From: Paenibacillus sanguinis 2301083 = DSM 16941
Lineage (GTDB): Bacteria; Bacillota; Bacilli; Paenibacillales; Paenibacillaceae
NCBI RefSeq assembly: GCF_000374825.1
Contig: NZ_KB895378.1
Location: 141,048 to 205,047 of the forward strand
Length of the DNA stretch: 64,000 nt
Direction of reading: 5' to 3'
Below the pieces are notes generated by a model. The model was given only the letters and a program-made list of their open reading frames with translations, was not told the origin of the DNA and made no database searches. Both the position numbers and the translations under genes were made by a program. Positions 34,745 through 44,284 of the stretch are shown here, piece after piece. Position 1 is the first letter of the stretch. Every line of letters starts with the position of its first letter.

Positions 34745-36625
34745 TTATACCATCACTTTGCAAATATCATTCGTAAATTCAACCGGGTCCCCCACCGGCA
34801 ACCCTTCAATCAATAAGGCCTGATTGTATAGCAGGCTGGTATAGAGACTCAGCTTCTCCTTATCGGTCTCATGGGCCTTCTTCAGGGACTGGAATACGTC
34901 ATGGTTGACATTGATCTCCAGGACCTTGTCCGCCTTTACCGCCTGTCCGCCAGCATTTGGCATGGCATTCAATACCTTCTCCATCTCGATGGTCAATTCA
35001 CCTTCTGTGGAGAGGCACACCGGGTGAGATTTCAGACGTTTGGAAGCCTTGACTTCCTTAACCTTATCGCCCAGCAAGTCCTTCATGGCGGTGAACAACT
35101 CCTGGTTCTCCTCGGTGTCTGCCTTCTCTTCAGCCGTATCGGCCTCGATGCCCAGATCCCCGCTGGATACAGATTTAAATTCCTTATCCTTATATTTCAG
35201 AATGACCTTGATGGCAAATTCGTCAATATCATCGGTCAGGTACAGAATCTCGTAGCCTTTATCGGCCACCAGTTCAGTTTGCGGCAATTTCTCCAGACGT
35301 TCCACCGATTCGCCGGCTGCATAATAAATATACTTCTGATCCTCCGGCATACGGGATACGTATTCATCCAGCGAGATCAGCTTCTTCTCCTTGGACGATG
35401 TGAACAGTAATAGGTCCTGCAGCACTTCCTTGTTCATGCCGTAGTCATTATAGACACCGAACTTAAGTTGACGGCCAAACGAAGCATAAAATTTCTCGTA
35501 TTTCTCCCGGTCGTCCTTCAGCAAGCTTTGCAGTTGACTTTTGATCTTGCTTTGAATGTTCTTTGCAATGGCTTTAAGCTGACGGTCATGCTGAAGCATC
35601 TCGCGTGAAATGTTCAGCGACAAGTCCTCGGAATCCACCATCCCTTTGACAAAGCTGAAATAGTCCGGCAGCAGGTCGGCACATTTATCCATGATCAGCA
35701 CGCCGTTGGAGTAAAGCTCCAGGCCCTTCTCATATTCCTTGGTATAGTAGTCGAACGGCGTATTCTCCGGAATGTAAAGAATAGCATTATAAACTACCGC
35801 GCCATCCGCTTTGATATGAATGTGGGATACCGGCTTGTCAAACCCGTAACGCTTCTCCATATAAAAGTTCTCGTAATCCTCGTCCGTCAGCTCGGACTTG
35901 TTCTTGCGCCAGATTGGCACCATGCTGTTAACCGTTTGCTCTTCCGTGTATTCCTCGTATTCGCCTTCAGCGCCTTCTTTTGGACGACTGCTCGTCACAT
36001 CCATCTTGATCGGATAACGAATAAAGTCGGAATATTTCTTGATGATGGATTTTAAACGATACTCTTCCAGGTATTCATCGTATTGATCATCCTCGGTATT
36101 CTCTTTGATCTGTAAAATAATATCCGTGCCGACCGTATCTTTGTCGCAGGCTTCAATCGTATAGCCGTCTGCACCCTGCGACTGCCACTTGTAGGCTTCC
36201 TCGCTTCCCAGCGCGCGGCTGATAACGGTAACAACATCAGCCACCATAAAGGCGGAATAGAAGCCCACACCGAATTGGCCAATGATATTGTGACCGTCCT
36301 TCAGCTCATTTTCGTTCTTGAAGGCAAAGGAGCCGCTGTTCGCGATAATGCCCAGATTGTTCTCCAGATCATCCTTGGTCATGCCAATCCCCGTATCGGA
36401 AATCGTCAATGTACGCGCTGCCTTGTCCACCGAGATTTTAATGAAATAGTCATCCTTATTGAATACCAGATTGTCATCGGTCAATGCGCGATAATAGATC
36501 TTGTCAATGGCATCACTGGCATTGGACACCAGCTCTCGTAGAAAAATCTCCCGTTGGGTATAAATGGAGTTAATCATCATTTCCAGCAATCTCTTGGATT
36601 CGGCTTTAAACTGCTTCTTGGCCAT
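34745..36625 (-). CDS. htpG: Molecular chaperone HtpG (bacterial Hsp90)
   Basis: A 626-residue housekeeping Hsp90. N-terminal ATP site: [15 protein letters not shown] (about 29-43), ISDTGIGM and [15 protein letters not shown]. The middle domain has [12 protein letters not shown], containing the gamma-phosphate-contacting Arg, and the C-terminal dimerisation part completes normal length. ATG follows AAGGAGA. A perfect CIRCE operator sits 43 bp upstream of the start, so HrcA should repress it; in B. subtilis htpG lacks CIRCE and is regulated differently. It is monocistronic with its own terminator. Confidence 0.97.
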   Translation of the reverse strand: MAKKQFKAESKRLLEMMINSIYTQREIFLRELVSNASDAIDKIYYRALTDDNLVFNKDDYFIKISVDKAARTLTISDTGIGMTKDDLENNLGIIANSGSFAFKNENELKDGHNIIGQFGVGFYSAFMVADVVTVISRALGSEEAYKWQSQGADGYTIEACDKDTVGTDIILQIKENTEDDQYDEYLEEYRLKSIIKKYSDFIRYPIKMDVTSSRPKEGAEGEYEEYTEEQTVNSMVPIWRKNKSELTDEDYENFYMEKRYGFDKPVSHIHIKADGAVVYNAILYIPENTPFDYYTKEYEKGLELYSNGVLIMDKCADLLPDYFSFVKGMVDSEDLSLNISREMLQHDRQLKAIAKNIQSKIKSQLQSLLKDDREKYEKFYASFGRQLKFGVYNDYGMNKEVLQDLLLFTSSKEKKLISLDEYVSRMPEDQKYIYYAAGESVERLEKLPQTELVADKGYEILYLTDDIDEFAIKVILKYKDKEFKSVSSGDLGIEADTAEEKADTEENQELFTAMKDLLGDKVKEVKASKRLKSHPVCLSTEGELTIEMEKVLNAMPNAGGQAVKADKVLEINVNHDVFQSLKKAHETDKEKLSLYTSLLYNQALLIEGLPVGDPVEFTNDICKVMV

Positions 36626-36667
36626 TAAGCTAATCTCCTTCCACAGATCATAATCTATAACCCTATA

Positions 36668-36694
36668 TTAGCACTCTATTAGCAAGAGTGCTAA
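36668..36694. promoter_or_regulatory. CIRCE element (HrcA operator) before htpG
   Basis: TTAGCACTC, 9 nt, GAGTGCTAA: an exact match to the 27-bp CIRCE consensus. It is in the htpG leader; a TTGACA (complement of 36730-36735) and GATAAA (complement of 36709-36714), with a short 15-nt spacer, lie just upstream. Confidence 0.95.
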
Positions 36695-36743
36695 TTCCCA
36701 ATTTCAAGTTTATCGATACACCCTTAACGTGTCAATACTTGCT

Positions 36744-37922
36744 CTATGGATTTAGTGGCGTATAACCGGTTAGCTCCACCAGCTCCTGCCCTTGGGGCGA
36801 CAAAATCCATTCGATCAAGGGATCAATATTGGGGTTGTCGCTTCCCGCCGTGACCGCATAAAATTCAGTTGCTAGCGGATACTCGCCATTGGCTATAGTA
36901 GTTCGTTCAGGCATCACACCATCGATAGACAAGAGCCGGATGTCCCCGTCCCGCACCATCTCTGTGGCATAGAACAGAAATGAAAAACCCAGCGCATTTT
37001 TGTAATTACGATAATCCGCCGTTTGCTTGATGATTCCACCCATGCCAGAAACCCTGTTCTCACGAGGGGGATCGGTCAACTTACGGCCGTCCATTATCCG
37101 CTCAAGCATCGTCTGGCTGCCACTATCCTCCGGGCGCTGGAAGGCGCGAATCGCCTTATCTCCTCCACCCACCTGGTTCCATCGGGTGATCTCCCCGGAG
37201 TAGATACCGCGGATTTGCTCGGTTGTCAAACCTTCTACCGGATTCTCTCCGTTAACGAAGAATACGAAGGCTTCACGGCCGATCGGGGTTAGCTTAAGCT
37301 CGCGGCCGTTCCTGCGAGCCATAGACTTCTGTCCTTCGGAAGGTGGAGCTACAAAAATGATATCTACTTCACCCTTGATCAAACGCTTGTAGGCTTCCGG
37401 GGTTTGAGTAAGTGAGACCTCGCTATCATAGAGAGGATAATTCCTGTTGGGATATACCTCCTGGGCAAAAGCGGCATAGAGTGGGTACAAGGCGGTCGCC
37501 CCATCCATTCGCGGCAAATCAGAGGTTAGCTTCAAGGTCGAAGGCTCCTCTAATTCCGCCAGATTTCCGTGATCCATGAAGGGTCGATACTGTTCCATAT
37601 CCACCTCCTGATCGCTCACAACAGGGATACTGTTATGATAGGCTAGACGAATCTCATAGCCCGCCGACGCTAGGCCCATCAGCAGCACAGCAGCCATTAA
37701 CGAGATATGCAGCTTGCGACGATGCCAAGGGGGAATGAACAGGTAGAAGAAGGTAAACAGAATAGCTACTCCGGTCAGAGCTAGCATCAACGCTCCATAA
37801 AATAAGGCTCCGCCAAATAAGGAAACAAAGATGGAGCCCACCAGTCCAAAGACCAGAATGACAAGCCCCAGAAGCAAGGCTATAATTATTTTGACTACCA
37901 GTGACCCGTAAGATGTATTCAT
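36744..37922 (-). CDS. Membrane-anchored PstS-like phosphate/anion-binding protein
   Basis: A 392-residue protein with three N-terminal transmembrane segments (about 8-32, 36-62, 72-92) and then a PstS-type solute-binding domain (about 125-390). Typical features: PRMDGATALYPLYAAFAQE, GEVDIIFVAPPS, VFFVNGENPVEGLT, IRGIYSGEITRWNQVGGGD and RPEDSGSQTMLER. Ordinary PstS is a lipoprotein feeding an ABC channel; this one is fixed to the membrane, and no pst genes are near. It overlaps the upstream kinase gene by 4 nt (ATGA), so it may act as a sensor partner. Ligand identity unproven. Confidence 0.85.
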   Translation of the reverse strand: MNTSYGSLVVKIIIALLLGLVILVFGLVGSIFVSLFGGALFYGALMLALTGVAILFTFFYLFIPPWHRRKLHISLMAAVLLMGLASAGYEIRLAYHNSIPVVSDQEVDMEQYRPFMDHGNLAELEEPSTLKLTSDLPRMDGATALYPLYAAFAQEVYPNRNYPLYDSEVSLTQTPEAYKRLIKGEVDIIFVAPPSEGQKSMARRNGRELKLTPIGREAFVFFVNGENPVEGLTTEQIRGIYSGEITRWNQVGGGDKAIRAFQRPEDSGSQTMLERIMDGRKLTDPPRENRVSGMGGIIKQTADYRNYKNALGFSFLFYATEMVRDGDIRLLSIDGVMPERTTIANGEYPLATEFYAVTAGSDNPNIDPLIEWILSPQGQELVELTGYTPLNP

Positions 37923-39220
37923 GCTTCCAGTTCCTCCTTGAGGTTCTCATCACTCCGAGCATAAACTGGCAGGCTGATGTTGAACTCCGTCCCGACTCCC
38001 GGTGCGCTCTTCACGGATATGCTGCCCCCCAGCGACAATATAAGCTGATAAGAGAAGGTCATCCCAAGCCCTGTGCCGCTTGCTTTGGTAGAGAAATAGA
38101 TAGAGCCCAGCCGCTTGGCCTGTTCCTCCGACATGCCAATTCCATTATCCCTAATGGTCAACGTCACCTTGCGAGCCGCCATTTGCAGATCCAGGGACAC
38201 CTTGCCTTGACCTTGCGGCACCTCGGCACAGGCCTCCACGGCATTCTTGATAAAATTGACGAGCACCTGCTTCATCTTGTCAGGATTAGCCAGTATCCAT
38301 ACCCGTTCCTCTGGATGCTCGATCTCCAGCAGCACATTATGCATGTTGGCATAGGGGCTCATCACGTCCTTGGTAATGCTCAGCAAGTGCCCCAAATCCG
38401 TTGGAAGCAGCTTGTTCCCAATCGGCTTGGAAATGGCCAGATACTCCGATAAAATATACTCTGTCCGGGCGAGCTCACTCATGCAAATCTCAATATACCG
38501 TTCCGTTCTTCCTCGGTCAGTGGCTCCCTCGCGAATCAAGGTCAGGAAGCCTTTGACAGCGGTTAACGGATTGCGCACCTCATGCACCAGCGAAGCTGCC
38601 ATATGACTTACCGCGCGAACCCGCTCATTTTGTGCATAATTGATGAATAGCTCTTTATCTGCTACTGCTTTACGGAACAAGCTGATGAGCAAGCAGCATC
38701 CCAGCATATTGTGCAAAGGAACCCAAACTAGATGAAAGAACAGATGGTTGTTAAACAAAACTGGATTTTCCAAATATACCAGAACCATAGGGACAATCGC
38801 GAAAAGCAAACCCGCGCTGGAGGTGACCACCCGCTTACGCTCCACACGCGCATAGAATCTGGACAGAAGATAGGAGACGGGAAAAATAACCAGGATCGTC
38901 AGCAAAGCCAACAACGTTCCCGCGCCCCCGAGATACAAGCGGTACAGAATAAATTCCGCAAGCAGCACAAGCCCCGTTTGCAGCCCGCCAAATATCAGAC
39001 CGAAGAACATAATAATGTAGCGAGTATCGTAGAAATAGCCTTCCACCACACTCGTTCCGAACGTCATGGACAGAAACAGGCAGATCATACTTGTGACTAC
39101 AATGAAATTGGGTGTGTAATTCCGAGGCTGATCACGATAGAACACATGAAACATCACAAACGGCATATGGGCAAAGAACAATTGCAAAATTAATTCCTTC
39201 AAATAAAACATGCCATTCAC
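37919..39220 (-). CDS. KinB-like sensor histidine kinase
   Basis: A 433-residue kinase. Residues 1-200 form about six membrane helices of the 5TMR-LYT type seen in KinB. The cytoplasmic part has the phospho-acceptor motif SLVHEVRNPLTAVKGF (His about 212), the N box KQVLVNFIKNAVEA, G1 IRDNGIGM and G2 GTGLGM. No response regulator gene is adjacent, which fits kinases feeding the sporulation phosphorelay through Spo0F. The stop codon overlaps the start of the PstS-like gene, coupling the two. I see no extracytoplasmic sensor domain large enough to bind a ligand directly. Confidence 0.88.
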   Translation of the reverse strand: MNGMFYLKELILQLFFAHMPFVMFHVFYRDQPRNYTPNFIVVTSMICLFLSMTFGTSVVEGYFYDTRYIIMFFGLIFGGLQTGLVLLAEFILYRLYLGGAGTLLALLTILVIFPVSYLLSRFYARVERKRVVTSSAGLLFAIVPMVLVYLENPVLFNNHLFFHLVWVPLHNMLGCCLLISLFRKAVADKELFINYAQNERVRAVSHMAASLVHEVRNPLTAVKGFLTLIREGATDRGRTERYIEICMSELARTEYILSEYLAISKPIGNKLLPTDLGHLLSITKDVMSPYANMHNVLLEIEHPEERVWILANPDKMKQVLVNFIKNAVEACAEVPQGQGKVSLDLQMAARKVTLTIRDNGIGMSEEQAKRLGSIYFSTKASGTGLGMTFSYQLILSLGGSISVKSAPGVGTEFNISLPVYARSDENLKEELEA

Positions 39221-39315
39221 CCTTCAGGGGCAGAACAAGTTCTCGCCCGTTTATGTATATCCTGTTTATTCCATATTTCCTCCCCTAAACCCTTCTTCCA
39301 GCCGCTACAAAAACT

Positions 39316-39371
39316 AAAAAAGGCTGAAGCCGGTCGGGACCCCCTAGGAACCGTCATAGTCTTCAGTCTTT
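39316..39371 (-). terminator. Terminator of the yojF-bshB2 operon
   Basis: On the minus strand GACTGAAG ... CGGT pairs with ACCG ... CTTCAGCC, then TTTTTT. It lies 60-115 bp after bshB2. Confidence 0.7.
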
Positions 39372-39429
39372 GCTTTCTTCGTTATCCACCTGTAACAAAA
39401 AATGTTCTTGTAAAGGAAGGTGTGTTATC

Positions 39430-40161
39430 TTACATCAGGACTGGAGTGAACAGATCATTCTCCATAGACGAGACGCTAACCTGCGGCCGACTGCCACGAA
39501 TAAAATACTCATAACGTCCAAAATGCCGTAGTGCCTGGTCATCTCGCTGCCATACCCATTCATCGATCTCGGACTGACAGCGATGAGCACGGAATGCCGC
39601 CAATTTAGCCTTCAAGCAAGCCTGTACATCTACGGCAACGATATCTTGAGCGGTATAACCATATCTTTCCGGCTGCAGCATGCGATCCCCGAAGGAGATA
39701 AAATACAAATTTCCTTGCCCTGCACGGCGGAATGCCTTTGTCGTAACCTTGCCGATGGCACAATGATCCGGATGGCCACCCAAAGTCTCGTGAAAGGTCA
39801 ACACGACATCTGGCCGAAAGTCCTTCATCAGTTGCTCAATTTGGCCAACAAGCCATTCCTCATCTATGAATTCAACGGTCTTGTCTCGGATATCCAGGAA
39901 TTCCAGTCCACTAACGCCTAAATGATCGCAAGCCTGACGCAGCTCCATTTCTCTTGCTGCCGCCATCGTCTCGCGATTTAGATAAGGAGGATTGCCCATC
40001 CGGCGCCCCATCTCTCCACGAGTCGCGCTAACTAGCTTAATTTCCACACCTTCGGAAGCATATTTGGCTAATGTGCCGCCACAAATAAATGTCTCATCAT
40101 CAGGATGAGCAAATACAGCAAGCATACGCCGGTGTCCATGTTGCATTTTATCCATATTCAT
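39430..40161 (-). CDS. bshB2: Bacillithiol biosynthesis deacetylase BshB2 (YojG)
   Basis: A 243-residue zinc-dependent PIG-L/LmbE-type deacetylase. The zinc motif AVFAHPDDETFICGGTLA is near residue 15 and HETLGGHPDHCAIG near residue 125 supplies further ligands. BshB enzymes remove acetyl from GlcNAc-malate during bacillithiol synthesis; BshB2 is the second paralogue in bacilli. The preceding small gene is yojF, exactly as in B. subtilis yojF-yojG, and the two overlap by 4 nt. That context, more than sequence alone, supports the name. Confidence 0.88.
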   Translation of the reverse strand: MNMDKMQHGHRRMLAVFAHPDDETFICGGTLAKYASEGVEIKLVSATRGEMGRRMGNPPYLNRETMAAAREMELRQACDHLGVSGLEFLDIRDKTVEFIDEEWLVGQIEQLMKDFRPDVVLTFHETLGGHPDHCAIGKVTTKAFRRAGQGNLYFISFGDRMLQPERYGYTAQDIVAVDVQACLKAKLAAFRAHRCQSEIDEWVWQRDDQALRHFGRYEYFIRGSRPQVSVSSMENDLFTPVLM

Positions 40162-40469
40162 TCCGGGAACGGCTCCTTTCCTAAATGCAACGCCACGTCC
40201 ATGCGGCCTAGATTATCAAAGCCCTCCAGCAGAAGCCGCCCCTGCTCATCCAATTCGGCATGAGTAAGCCCTTCGATCCGCAACCAGCCGTGACCATCAT
40301 AGCGCAGCGCTACACGGTAAGGCCCCTCTCCTGCAATAAAGGCTTCCGTCAGCTTGATCTTGAAATTACGGACAAACATATAAGACGTTGCCTCGCTATG
40401 CACATAGACATCCGCCCCTACAAACTGGCCTAGCATCATTTCTACTTGTTTCTTCTCGATAGGATTCAT
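40158..40469 (-). CDS. yojF: YojF-family protein (DUF1806)
   Basis: A 103-residue cytoplasmic protein of the DUF1806 group. It opens with MNPIEKKQVEMMLGQFVGAD and contains YVHSEATSYMFVRNFKI and RVALRYDGHGWLRIEGLTH, matching YojF in length and pattern. Biochemical function is not established; the constant coupling to bshB2 (here a 4-nt overlap) suggests support of bacillithiol metabolism. Confidence 0.82.
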   Translation of the reverse strand: MNPIEKKQVEMMLGQFVGADVYVHSEATSYMFVRNFKIKLTEAFIAGEGPYRVALRYDGHGWLRIEGLTHAELDEQGRLLLEGFDNLGRMDVALHLGKEPFPE

Positions 40470-40696
40470 TCTTCCATACAGTCCTTTTCATCTTCATTCT
40501 GAAAGTCTGTTGAGCATCAGTTATTATATTAAGCGCGCTGATCCGGATACACAAGCGCAAGGGAGCAGGTTGCACTCTCGTCAGCTTGAAACGCATCCAC
40601 CTTCTGTGTCACAATGAGTAGAGTCAAAGCTGCTTACACAATTATTACATAACGATAGCGATGCCTGTAAATCTACTATTTCAGGAGGACAATAAA

Positions 40697-41614
40697 ATGA
40701 AAACTATGAAACTTGGAGCCACTTCCCTGGAAGTCCCGGTTGTTGCCGTCGGCTGCATGCGGATCAATTCGTTGGACCAGGCCGAGGCCGAGCATTTCGT
40801 GCAAGCTGCGCTTGAGGAAGGCGCCAACTTCTTTGATCATGCCGATATTTACGGAGCAGGGGCATGCGAAGAAATATTCGCGAACGCTATTCAAATGAAC
40901 GCCCTTATTCGCGAAAATATCATTCTGCAATCAAAATGTGGTATTCGCCATGGCTTCTTCGATTTCTCCAAAGAACATATCCTGAACTCCGTGGACGGCA
41001 TCCTGCAACGCCTGAGAACGGAATATCTGGATGTATTGCTGCTCCATCGCCCGGATGCTCTGGTGGAGCCAGAGGAAGTAGCCGAGGCTTTTGATCAATT
41101 GCATAGCTCGGGGAAAGTCCGGCACTTCGGGGTATCCAATCAGAATCCGATGCAAATTCAATTGCTTCAAAAGTACGTCAAGCAGCCCATCGTAGCCAAT
41201 CAATTGCAACTCAGCATTACAAACGCAAATATGATCTCCGCAGGCATCAATGTGAATATGGAGAATCATTCGGCCGTGAACCGTGATGGCAGTGTGCTGG
41301 ACTTCTGCCGTTTGAACGATATCACGATTCAACCGTGGTCTCCGTTCCAATACGGATTCTTTGAAGGCGTCTTCCTCGGGAGCGACAAATTCCCTGAGTT
41401 GAACCAAGCTATTGACGGCATTGCCGCTAAATATGGCGTATCCAACACCACGATTGCCGTGGCCTGGCTGCTGCGTCATCCCGCTCAAATGCAGCCGATC
41501 ATCGGAACGATGAACATAGAGCGGTTGAAGGACTGCGTCAAAGCCGGTGACATTCGCTTGACCCGTGAAGAATGGTATGAAATTTACCGGGCAGCCGGCA
41601 ATATTTTGCCATAA
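40697..41614 (+). CDS. Aldo/keto reductase
   Basis: A 305-residue NADPH-dependent TIM-barrel oxidoreductase. The catalytic tetrad is visible: Asp in FFDHADIYG, Tyr of the same segment, Lys in LQSKCGIR, His in LLLHRPDALVE. The C-terminal cofactor region has IGTMNIERLKDCVKA. It resembles the YdhF/YcsN-type group (central NQLQLSITNANMI). ATG 40697 follows AGGAGG; an upstream frame to 40661 has no site. Physiological carbonyl substrate unknown. Confidence 0.92.
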   Translation: MKTMKLGATSLEVPVVAVGCMRINSLDQAEAEHFVQAALEEGANFFDHADIYGAGACEEIFANAIQMNALIRENIILQSKCGIRHGFFDFSKEHILNSVDGILQRLRTEYLDVLLLHRPDALVEPEEVAEAFDQLHSSGKVRHFGVSNQNPMQIQLLQKYVKQPIVANQLQLSITNANMISAGINVNMENHSAVNRDGSVLDFCRLNDITIQPWSPFQYGFFEGVFLGSDKFPELNQAIDGIAAKYGVSNTTIAVAWLLRHPAQMQPIIGTMNIERLKDCVKAGDIRLTREEWYEIYRAAGNILP

Positions 41615-41622
41615 ATCCACAC

Positions 41623-41676
41623 AAACGTTCCTCCACAACAACCGTTTCGGGGTTGCTTGGAGGAACGTTTATTTAT
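41623..41676. terminator. Bidirectional terminator
   Basis: AAACGTTCCTCCA (41623-41635) pairs with TGGAGGAACGTTT (41658-41670) between the convergent reductase and chemoreceptor genes; followed by ATTTATA on the plus strand. Confidence 0.78.
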
Positions 41677-41696
41677 ACTACATAGCTTGCGTGATG

Positions 41697-43418
41697 TTAA
41701 AACTTAAATTGGCCTACCAGTCGATTCAAGTCATCTGCCACGCTCTTCATGCCTGCAGCCGAATGCTTCACCTGATCCATTCCGGCCAATTGCTGCTGCG
41801 TTGAGGCAGAAATTTCTTGAGTCGCTGCTGTCGATTCCTCAGCAATGGCAGAGATATTTTCGATGGTAGTAATGACTTCATTTTTGTCAGTATCAACCTG
41901 GACAATGCCATCGGTTACTCCTTGGATTTCTGCAATGATCTGATGAACCGTAAGATCAATCTTTTTAAAGGCATGTCCTGTTTCCCGAGCTACCTCGCTG
42001 GTTCGCGAGATAACCTCCGCCCCCTGCTGCATCAGATCTCTTGTCTTGTCCACGGCCTCAGCCACCTCATGCGCCATTTTCTCAATACCTTGCACAGAGC
42101 CAGTCGTTTGATCGGCCAGTTTGCGAATCTGCTCAGCAACCACGGCAAAGCCTCTACCTTGCTCCCCTGCCCGCGCACTCTCAATCATTGCATTCAAAGC
42201 CAGCAGGTTGGTCTGCTCGGCAATTCCCTTAATCACCGTAGTCACCTCGGTAATCGCTTCGGATTTGGCGCTGAGATCATTCACTTGCCCTTCAATCCCC
42301 AACGTGACCTGTGCATTATCACGAATAGCCTGCTGCAATGTCTTCATACTGCTCATGCTGGTTTGATTGGCTTCACGCGTCTCCTCCATACGTGCCTTCA
42401 TCTGGTCGGCGCGCTCCGTCAAGGCATGAATTTCCGCAGCAAGCCGGTTCAGCCGTTCCAGGCCCTCCTGCGAGTTCATAGCCAACTCCCCTGAGCCACC
42501 AGCTAAAGCATCCGTAGCCGCTGAAATTTCCTTGGCCGCTGCCGCACTCTCTTCAATCATAATCGCTAGCTGTTCCGAGCCTGAAGAGACCTGCCCGGCA
42601 CTAAGCTGGATATTCTCTACCATGCCCCCTAGCGTTGTCCGCATATATGCCAGATCTTTAGCTATTTTACCGATTTCATCCTGACTGTCATGTACGAACT
42701 CAGCAGTAAAATCTCCTGTCGAGAACTCTTTAATACGTGCTGACATCATGGAGAGTGGACGAACCATCTTGCGAGCCATCCATAACCCCAGACCCATGGC
42801 AACCAGCAAAATCACTAAAGAAATCAGTATCGTCTCCAGCAAGGCCTCCTGAATTTCCGCATACATGCTCTCCAGGGATATCCCTACATTCAAAGCTCCT
42901 GATAATTCCTCATTGTAAGTAAACTCCGTAGAAATGTTGTAGACCTTCTCTCCACTAGCCGTTTCCAGAATGCTGCCCTGAATTTCCTGTCCTGTAATGA
43001 CTGCGGATAAATCCGCTTCTGTACTGGCCGCCGAAGCCGAAGCGGTCGCATCTGTCTGCTCACCCGATTCCTGCTCCACCCGGCTATCATTAGACACCAT
43101 GAGCTGACCGCTGGCATCGGAAAGTGAAACATAGACAATATTCCCGGCACTTTCTGTCTGAATGGTCTGAAAAATCTGTTGCAGTCCCTCCAAACCGGCA
43201 ATCTCATTGCCGGCAATTTCCCGCTTGATGTTGGTGACCAGGGTCGTTCCGTCGCTCTTCATCTGACTGGTCATGGATCTCTGCACCTCGTAGTAAGATA
43301 CCAAGGTAAATGAAACGGCACATACCGCCATCAGCAGCACAATCAGCGCAAGTAGTTTAGTCGTCAATGATTTGAACCTGAACAGCCTGAAGGAGCGCAA
43401 CTGATTTGAATTAGACAT
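41697..43418 (-). CDS. Methyl-accepting chemotaxis protein
   Basis: A 573-residue chemoreceptor. TM1 is about residues 20-40 and TM2 about 190-212, bounding an extracellular single-Cache-like sensor domain of about 145 residues rich in Ser/Ala/Thr/Glu. HAMP follows (about 212-265), then the signalling domain, whose hairpin tip reads [22 protein letters not shown] (shortened: E/R/G-rich tip typical of class 36H/44H receptors). ATG 43418 follows AAGGTGG; an upstream frame to 43451 lacks a site. Two 21-bp-spaced repeats lie immediately upstream. Ligand unknown. Confidence 0.92.
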   Translation of the reverse strand: MSNSNQLRSFRLFRFKSLTTKLLALIVLLMAVCAVSFTLVSYYEVQRSMTSQMKSDGTTLVTNIKREIAGNEIAGLEGLQQIFQTIQTESAGNIVYVSLSDASGQLMVSNDSRVEQESGEQTDATASASAASTEADLSAVITGQEIQGSILETASGEKVYNISTEFTYNEELSGALNVGISLESMYAEIQEALLETILISLVILLVAMGLGLWMARKMVRPLSMMSARIKEFSTGDFTAEFVHDSQDEIGKIAKDLAYMRTTLGGMVENIQLSAGQVSSGSEQLAIMIEESAAAAKEISAATDALAGGSGELAMNSQEGLERLNRLAAEIHALTERADQMKARMEETREANQTSMSSMKTLQQAIRDNAQVTLGIEGQVNDLSAKSEAITEVTTVIKGIAEQTNLLALNAMIESARAGEQGRGFAVVAEQIRKLADQTTGSVQGIEKMAHEVAEAVDKTRDLMQQGAEVISRTSEVARETGHAFKKIDLTVHQIIAEIQGVTDGIVQVDTDKNEVITTIENISAIAEESTAATQEISASTQQQLAGMDQVKHSAAGMKSVADDLNRLVGQFKF

Positions 43419-43451
43419 GAATATATTCCACCTTTGTAAATTGTTTTCCAT

Positions 43452-43492
43452 ATCGTTGTGCGTTTATACCAAATCGTTGTACGTTTATGCCA
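43452..43492. repeat. Tandem 21-bp repeats upstream of the chemoreceptor gene
   Basis: ATCGTTGTGCGTTTATACCAA (43452-43472) is followed directly by ATCGTTGTACGTTTATGCCAA (43473-43493), two mismatches in 21. The period is two helical turns, as for a regulator bound on one DNA face. Confidence 0.6.
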
Positions 43493-43700
43493 AAAATTGG
43501 ATATTTTTTCATAAAGCTACTTCCTAATTTTAACAATGTTCAGCGGAATTACAGTGACTATTTTAATAGCTGCTTTTCAATCGTTAACATTCTTCTAACA
43601 TAAAAGTGGTGGGCTATAGCCACGAAGTAAAATTTCCGCATAATTGTCCGTAATTCGCAAACAATAACCAATGAATTCCACAGCGAAAGGAGCAAGAGAC

Positions 43701-43886
43701 ATGACCCAACTTAATCAGCAAGAATTGCAAAGCTTACGGCACCTGATTGGCGCCCATGAAACCGCTAACCAAAAGATGCTGACCTATGCGCAGCAATCTA
43801 ATGACCCTCAAGTCAAAGCCTATTTTCAAAAATCGGCCCAGGACGCGATGAACACTAAACAACAGCTTATGTCATTTCTAAACTAG
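43701..43886 (+). CDS. Small CotF-like spore coat-associated protein
   Basis: A 61-residue helical protein (LRHLIGAHETANQKMLTYAQQ, then VKAYFQKSAQDAMNTKQQLMSF). It resembles the helical core of spore coat protein F-like proteins such as YhcQ, where several small paralogues form operons. ATG 43701 follows AAAGGAG; an earlier ATG at 43671 lacks a site. It is 15 bp before the next coat-like gene. Expression during sporulation is expected from the family. Confidence 0.7.
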   Translation: MTQLNQQELQSLRHLIGAHETANQKMLTYAQQSNDPQVKAYFQKSAQDAMNTKQQLMSFLN

Positions 43887-43901
43887 GGAGGAACTACCGA
43901 G

Positions 43902-44165
43902 ATGATGCAGGACAAAGATATGGTTAATGACACATTAGATATGGTCAAAAGCAGCCTTACCACGTATAGCAGTGTAATTACAGAATGCTCCAATCCGCAA
44001 TTGAGATCGACCATTCAGCAAATTCGTGACAATTGCGAAAAGTCTCAATTCGAGTTGTATCACCTGGCGCATTCCAAAGGCTATTACCAGCCAGCCGAAA
44101 TGGCGGATAACGAAGAAATTCAGATGGTCAGATCCCAACTGAGCGGCCAACCTCAACCTCACTAA
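43902..44165 (+). CDS. CotF-like spore coat protein
   Basis: An 87-residue protein of the CotF/YhcQ type: DMVNDTLDMVKSSLTTYSSVI, then LRSTIQQIRDNCEKSQFELY and the family-like tail HLAHSKGYYQPAEMADNEEI. GGGAGGA precedes the ATG. It is the second gene of a two-gene unit that ends at the terminator 44237-44283. Likely a minor coat component. Confidence 0.8.
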   Translation: MMQDKDMVNDTLDMVKSSLTTYSSVITECSNPQLRSTIQQIRDNCEKSQFELYHLAHSKGYYQPAEMADNEEIQMVRSQLSGQPQPH

Positions 44166-44211
44166 GGCACGCATCACAGCAACGGATAACAAGATAACGA
44201 GTACAACAAGG

Positions 44212-44230
44212 GGCTGTCCAATAGTCCTAA
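44212..44230. other. Possible insertion-sequence end scar
   Basis: GGGGCTGTCCAATAGTCC resembles the terminal inverted repeats of several Firmicute insertion sequences (GGGGCTGTCCMAAAAGT type). No transposase is nearby. It sits just before a decayed gene; a solo remnant is plausible. Confidence 0.3.
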
Positions 44231-44236
44231 AATAGA

Positions 44237-44283
44237 AATGCTGAACGAGGAAATATAAAGATTCTCGTTCAGCATTTTTGTTT
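44237..44283 (+). terminator. Terminator after the coat-like genes
   Basis: AATGCTGAACGAG (44237-44249) pairs exactly with CTCGTTCAGCATT (44264-44276) and is followed by TTTGTTT. Confidence 0.8.
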
Positions 44284-44284
44284 G

